Assembly: GCA_003233545.1 (NCBI GenBank)
Contig: QILZ01000188.1
Span: 1-8,209, forward strand
DNA length: 8,209 nt
Reading direction: 5' to 3'
DNA from: Spirochaetales bacterium
Lineage (GTDB): Bacteria > Spirochaetota > Spirochaetia > SZUA-6
Shown here: positions 5,497 through 8,209 of the stretch, piece after piece
Layout of the letters: each line of letters begins with the position of its first letter
Position numbering within the stretch: position 1 is the stretch's first letter
Position numbers and translations under genes: made by a program
Notes under the pieces: model-generated
What the model was told of the DNA's origin: nothing
Database searches by the model: none
Seen by the model: the letters and a program-made list of their open reading frames with translations, nothing else

Positions 5497-6867
5497 CTAT
5501 ACGCCATACCCTTTTAAAGCTCTTATTATATGTTGTATTGTCGGTTCTAAGGTTGCATCACTTTTTAACCTGTCTTCTATTCTCTGACATGCATGCATGA
5601 CAGTTGTATGGTCCCTTCCTCCGAATTCCAGGCCGATTTCCGTAGTGGAATATTCGGTGATTTCTCTTGCAATATACATTGCAATCTGCCTTGGAAATGC
5701 AATGGCTTTTGTTCTTTTTTTACCTTTTAAATCGTTATATGAAAGATTAAAATACTCAGCTACAACTTTCTGGATATTATCTATTGTTATATTCTTATGG
5801 TTCGGCTGTGCAAAAAAATCCTGAAGCTGTCTCTGTGCTGTTTCCAGGGTGATATTCTTGTTTACAAGCTCGGAATACGCTATTAATTTTGTTAATGCCT
5901 TTTCCAGGTCCCGTACATTTGTTTTGATATTTCTGCAGATTAGTTCTATTATATCACTGGAAATAGTAATTCTCTTTTCTTCTATTTTCCTGTTCAGTAT
6001 TGCCATGCGTGTTTCATAATCCGGAGGCTGCAGGTCCACATTTAAACCCCGTTCGAATCTGCTCCTTAACCTGTCGGAAAGTGAGCGTAACTCGGATACC
6101 GGACGATCGCTTGTAAACACCATCTGTTTGTTAGAGTCGTAAAGGGCATTAAATGTATGAAAAAGTTCTTCCTGTGTTCCTTCCTTTCCCTGGAGAAAGT
6201 GTATATCATCTATGAGGAGTATATCGATCGACCTGTATTTATTTTTAAAGAGATGTCCTGATTTCTTCTGTATCGAAAAAATAAACTCATTTGCAAAAGT
6301 TTCTGCTGTAATATATGAAATCTTTAAGTTATTGAATTCCTGATATGCGGAATTACCAATAGCCTGTATAAGGTGTGTTTTACCCAGCCCTACACCTCCG
6401 TAGATCAGGCACGGATTGTAACCTTTACCGGGATTCCTGGAAATGGAATATGCTGCATTTGCAGCGAAGGAATTGCTGTCTCCGACAACAAACCTTTCGA
6501 ATGTATATTCATTGTTCAACTGCCTGTGCTTTGGTTTTTTCTGAACATCTACTGCGTGCGGGTTTTTTATTTCTTCCGGCTTTTTATTCTCTTTTTTATT
6601 ATCTGCTCTTTTTGTAATATTAAATTCTACTCTTATATTCTGTCCTGATAATTCGAGCAGTGTGTCTTCTATTCTGTTAAGATAACGCTGTATTATCTGA
6701 TCCTTGTAAAAGGAGGACGGAACAGAAAGCATAATTACGGATTCTTCCGATCCTGTGTAAAGCATATTCTTAAACCACATCGTATATTCCTGTTCAGTGA
6801 TTTCGCTCTGAATTCTTTTTATTGTTTCGATCCAAAATATTTCATAGTCCCATTTTTGAGAATCCAA
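5497..6867 (-). CDS. dnaA: Chromosomal replication initiator protein DnaA
   Basis: 456 residues, normal for DnaA, the AAA+ protein that binds DnaA boxes and opens the origin. Domain I: about 5-85 (FWIETIKRIQSEITEQEYTM then WF). Domain II: a Lys/Glu-rich linker at about 86-117. Domain III: FVVGDSNSFAANAA, Walker A GGVGLGKTH (157-165), Walker B LLIDDIHF (217-224), sensor 1 FTSDRP, Arg-finger box RLRSRFERG (266-274) and the sensor 2 region NVRDLEKAL (317-325). Domain IV: the DNA-binding signature GLEFGGRDHTTVMHACQRIE (412-431). The start is TTG at 6867, directly preceded in frame by TAA, so it is the earliest possible start; the first internal ATG (residue 30) would remove part of domain I. AAGGGG (6882-6877) is a modest Shine-Dalgarno. 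Perfect DnaA boxes flank the gene, suggesting autoregulation. Confidence 0.97.
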   Translation of the reverse strand: MDSQKWDYEIFWIETIKRIQSEITEQEYTMWFKNMLYTGSEESVIMLSVPSSFYKDQIIQRYLNRIEDTLLELSGQNIRVEFNITKRADNKKENKKPEEIKNPHAVDVQKKPKHRQLNNEYTFERFVVGDSNSFAANAAYSISRNPGKGYNPCLIYGGVGLGKTHLIQAIGNSAYQEFNNLKISYITAETFANEFIFSIQKKSGHLFKNKYRSIDILLIDDIHFLQGKEGTQEELFHTFNALYDSNKQMVFTSDRPVSELRSLSDRLRSRFERGLNVDLQPPDYETRMAILNRKIEEKRITISSDIIELICRNIKTNVRDLEKALTKLIAYSELVNKNITLETAQRQLQDFFAQPNHKNITIDNIQKVVAEYFNLSYNDLKGKKRTKAIAFPRQIAMYIAREITEYSTTEIGLEFGGRDHTTVMHACQRIEDRLKSDATLEPTIQHIIRALKGYGV

Positions 6868-6891
6868 TTATCAGGTCCCCTTATAATAAAA

Positions 6892-6911
6892 TTATCCACA
6901 AGTTATTAACA
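6892..6911 (+). promoter_or_regulatory. Phased DnaA box pair in the dnaA leader
   Basis: TTATCCACA (6892-6900, perfect) is followed after 2 bp by TTATTAACA (6903-6911, one mismatch to TTATNCACA). It lies 25 bp before the dnaA TTG and downstream of the promoter candidate, where bound DnaA could block its own transcription. Confidence 0.8.
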
Positions 6912-6971
6912 AAATAAAGAATAAGTATTTTAAAATATTATAATGAATAGACTTAGCAAAACGGCACCCGA

Positions 6972-6987
6972 TGTGTATATTTTATCA
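6972..6987 (-). promoter_or_regulatory. Candidate extended -10 promoter of dnaA with overlapping weak DnaA box
   Basis: The minus strand reads TGATAAAAT (6987-6979), that is, TGn followed by the -10 hexamer TAAAAT (five of six). No good -35 is present, which the TGn element could offset. It runs directly into ATATACACA (6980-6972), a DnaA box with one mismatch that would cover the start of transcription. The leader would be about 105 nt. In such AT-rich DNA a chance match is possible. Confidence 0.4.
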
Positions 6988-6990
6988 TAC

Positions 6991-7020
6991 TTTAATTAAT
7001 TATTTATATAATAAATAATT
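6991..7020. repeat. AT-only block with 10-bp inverted repeat
   Basis: Thirty consecutive A/T bases. Within it AATTATTTAT (6998-7007) and ATAAATAATT (7011-7020) are perfect inverted copies with a 3-nt spacer. It could ease DNA opening in this half of the origin or be an operator. Low complexity makes chance symmetry more likely. Confidence 0.55.
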
Positions 7021-7044
7021 ACAACCCCCTTTTTTTGATAACAA

Positions 7045-7060
7045 ATTAGATATATCTAAT
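7045..7060. repeat. Perfect 16-bp palindrome
   Basis: ATTAGATATATCTAAT is fully self-complementary without a spacer. It is midway between the dnaA and gyrB promoter candidates and could bind a dimeric regulator. It has no following U-run and does not look like a terminator. Confidence 0.6.
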
Positions 7061-7106
7061 AGATGATTATATGTATGTTTAGTAAAATTTTACAAAATTA
7101 ATTCAG

Positions 7107-7126
7107 TTATCCACAGTTTATTAACA
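7107..7126 (+). promoter_or_regulatory. Phased DnaA box pair on the gyrB side
   Basis: TTATCCACA (7107-7115, perfect), 2 bp, then TTATTAACA (7118-7126). This is the same composite element as at 6892-6911; the two 21-bp copies, counting one further A, differ at two positions, both in the 2-bp spacer. A weaker box in the other direction, TTATCAACA on the minus strand, lies at 7166-7158. Confidence 0.8.
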
Positions 7127-7190
7127 ACTCTGATCCGAATATATATGGTACACCCGGTGTTGATAATTTGCAAGTTAAAATTACATTTAC

Positions 7191-7219
7191 TTTACTTTTA
7201 TTGCCGTTTAAATTAAGAT
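7191..7219 (+). promoter_or_regulatory. Weak candidate promoter of gyrB
   Basis: TTTACT (7191-7196), a 17-bp spacer and TAAGAT (7214-7219) match the sigma70 hexamers at four of six each. A second option, TTGATA (7160-7165), 16 bp and TACATT (7182-7187), is about as good. I cannot choose between them. Confidence 0.3.
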
Positions 7220-7249
7220 TAAGCATCTAATTTTTTATAGGGTGGGGAA

Positions 7250-7897
7250 ATGCCAGACAGTTATAATGCTCAGCATATTCAAATTCTCAAAGGGCTGGAA
7301 CATGTACGTAAACGTCCCAGTATGTATATAGGGACAACGGGTTCCGAGGGTCTGCATCATCTTGTTTATGAGGTTGTTGATAATAGTATAGATGAAGCTC
7401 TTGCCGGTCACTGCACCGTAATATCCGTAACAATCGAAAAGGATAATATAGTTACGGTTAAGGATAATGGAAGAGGAATACCGGTCGATTTACATCCGCT
7501 GGAAAAGATAAGCGCTCTCGAAGTTGTTATGACCAGGCTTAATGCAGGGGGAAAATTCGATAAAAAAAGCTACAAGGTCTCCGGCGGTCTTCATGGGGTC
7601 GGAGTATCGGTTGTTAACGCTCTTTCGGAGATATGTGAGGTTTTTGTACATCGTGACGGGAAAGTCTATTATCAGAAATATAAGAGAGGTATTCCGGTAA
7701 AAGATGTAAAGGTTGTCGGGGAGAGTAAAGCCCGGGGAACAGTTACGAGGTTTAAACCTGACAGAACGATCTTTAAGGAAATAAATTTCAGTTTTGATAC
7801 TTTATCGAACAGGCTCAGGGAGCTGGCGTTTTTAAACAAGGGAATTAAAATATCCATAGCGGACGAAAGAAAGGAAATATCATATTTTTCATTTTGA
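7250..7897 (+). CDS. gyrB: DNA gyrase subunit B, N-terminal part (frame broken at codon 216)
   Basis: 215 codons from ATG 7250 to TGA 7895-7897. They encode the GHKL ATPase domain of GyrB, the subunit that hydrolyses ATP to drive negative supercoiling with GyrA. Visible: ILKGLEHVRKRPSMYIG (12-28), the N-box YEVVDNSIDEALAG with the catalytic Glu41 and Mg-binding Asn45, DNGRGIPV with Asp72 (72-79), the ATP-lid region ending in GGLHGVGVSVVNALS (112-126), and the start of the transducer domain (GTVTRFKPD). GyrB is usually about 635 residues, so this frame ends far too early; the missing continuation lies directly downstream in another frame (7890 onwards). GGTGGGG (7241-7247) serves as Shine-Dalgarno. 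gyrB diverges from dnaA, as in Borrelia. Loss of gyrB would be lethal, so an uncorrected sequence error or recoding is more likely than true inactivation. Confidence 0.93.
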   Translation: MPDSYNAQHIQILKGLEHVRKRPSMYIGTTGSEGLHHLVYEVVDNSIDEALAGHCTVISVTIEKDNIVTVKDNGRGIPVDLHPLEKISALEVVMTRLNAGGKFDKKSYKVSGGLHGVGVSVVNALSEICEVFVHRDGKVYYQKYKRGIPVKDVKVVGESKARGTVTRFKPDRTIFKEINFSFDTLSNRLRELAFLNKGIKISIADERKEISYFSF

Positions 7898-7898
7898 A
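7883..7898 (+). other. gyrB: gyrB frameshift site
   Basis: The run TATTTTTCATTTTGAA holds five T (7885-7889) and four T (7892-7895). Removing one T from the five-T run gives S-Y-F-H-F-E-G-G, which restores the His usually found before the aromatic-EGG motif. The current frame instead gives S-Y-F-S-F-stop. The alternative is a +1 shift at TTT-TGA (7892-7897), which would give S-F-E-G-G. The conserved His favours a one-base insertion or a homopolymer sequencing error. Confidence 0.85.
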
Positions 7899-8209
7899 GG
7901 AGGCGTAAAATCGTTTATCGAGTTCTTGAACAGAAATAAGACACCGATTCAGAAGGAACCGATTTATTTCGAGGGAACAAAGGAAGATGTTCAGGTTGAG
8001 GTTTCCCTGCAGTACAATGACGGGTTTAATGAAACTATTTTTACATATGCAAACAATATCAGTACCAGGGAAGGCGGAACCCACCTGGTTGGTTTTAAGT
8101 CCGCACTTACACGTACTTTTAACGATTTTGTTAAGCGTTTAAACCTCGCTAAAAAGATTACGGAAAATTTGAGCGGCGATGATGTTCGCGAGGGATTAAC
8201 CGCGGTAAT
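7890..8209 (+). CDS. gyrB: DNA gyrase subunit B, continuation in the shifted frame (partial, runs off window)
   Basis: From 7890 the frame two bases on from the gyrB start frame (equivalently +1) is open to the window end and reads HFEGGVKSFIEFLNRNKTPI, later VEVSLQYNDGFNETIFTYAN, ISTREGGTHLVGFKSALTR and LSGDDVREGLTAV. This is the GyrB transducer domain in unbroken order after the N-terminal part: compare the usual YHYEGGIKSYVEYLNR, VALQYND, EGGTH-GF and LSGDDVREGLTA. The usual transducer landmarks are present and nothing is missing at the joint. It has no start codon or ribosome binding site suited to separate translation: AGGAGG occurs at 7898-7903, but the first in-frame TTG is 22 nt away. 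It is best read as the same gene as the preceding entry. Confidence 0.92.

Larger units (their letters stand above)
6868..7249. other. oriC part 2: dnaA-gyrB divergent intergenic region
   Basis: This 382-bp stretch has no gene. It holds two phased pairs of DnaA boxes (6892-6911 and 7107-7126), weaker boxes (6972-6980, 7158-7166), a block with only A and T for 30 bp (6991-7020) that contains a perfect 10-bp inverted repeat, a C5T7 run (7025-7037), a perfect 16-bp palindrome (7045-7060), two copies of CACCCGRTGT (6965-6974, 7151-7160), and candidate promoters for dnaA and gyrB. With the dnaA-dnaN gap it makes a bipartite origin. Which side opens first cannot be told from sequence alone; the trio motif favours the dnaN side. 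Confidence 0.8.

Noticed and set aside
6373..6648. Open frames on the plus strand inside dnaA, and similar ones inside yidC, recF, dnaN and gyrB
   Set aside because: They lie opposite strongly conserved genes, show no recognisable protein features and have no promoter or ribosome binding context.
6937..6942. Perfect TATAAT on the minus strand upstream of dnaA
   Set aside because: No -35 at 16-18 bp and no TGn extension; in DNA this AT-rich a perfect -10 hexamer is expected by chance.
7892..7897. Programmed +1 frameshift at TTT-TGA in gyrB as the main explanation
   Set aside because: It would place Ser where GyrB normally has His. Removing one T from the upstream five-T run restores that His, and the upstream Shine-Dalgarno stimulator known from prfB is missing. 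Kept only as an alternative in the finding.
1..8209. CRISPR, transposon, phage, toxin-antitoxin or defence genes, tRNA or rRNA
   Set aside because: None found on either strand; nearly all sequence is accounted for by conserved housekeeping genes and the origin.

Overview
The window carries the replication origin region of a bacterial chromosome, probably from a spirochaete. The evidence is the gene content and order: jag, yidC, yidD, rnpA, rpmH, a DUF721 gene, recF, dnaN and dnaA run leftwards, and gyrB runs rightwards. As I recall it, this is close to the Borrelia chromosome centre (gyrB divergent from dnaA-dnaN-DUF721-rpmH-rnpA-yidC-jag), but with recF and yidD present. The N-termini of YidC (MDKKTLFAVILS...) and DnaA (...YEIFWIETIKRIQSE...) also look spirochaete-like. 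The assignment rests on remembered gene order and protein style, not on a search. The DNA is AT-rich, and a chance match would be a concern for any short AT-only motif.

Layout, left to right: the 5' end of jag (minus, cut by the window edge); yidC, yidD, rnpA and rpmH (minus), tightly packed or overlapping, behind a near-consensus promoter at 2683-2712; the DUF721 gene, recF and dnaN (minus), overlapping or 3 nt apart; a 273-bp gap (5224-5496) with DnaA boxes and a DnaA-trio tract; dnaA (minus, TTG start); a 382-bp gap (6868-7249) with more DnaA boxes, a 30-bp AT-only block, inverted repeats and divergent promoter candidates; and gyrB (plus), which carries a +1 frameshift near 7885-7895 and runs off the right edge.

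Together these genes initiate and support replication (DnaA, beta clamp, RecF, DciA-like helicase loader candidate, gyrase). A second transcription unit serves ribosome and RNase P production (L34, RnpA) and membrane protein insertion (YidD, YidC). All genes point away from the origin, so they are co-oriented with the forks. I see no mobile element, CRISPR array, defence system, tRNA or rRNA. The most interesting content is the origin: a bipartite arrangement on both sides of dnaA, DnaA boxes in 11-bp phased pairs, and a 42-bp symmetric element with trio motifs in both arms between dnaA and dnaN. The gyrB frameshift is the other item that needs checking.
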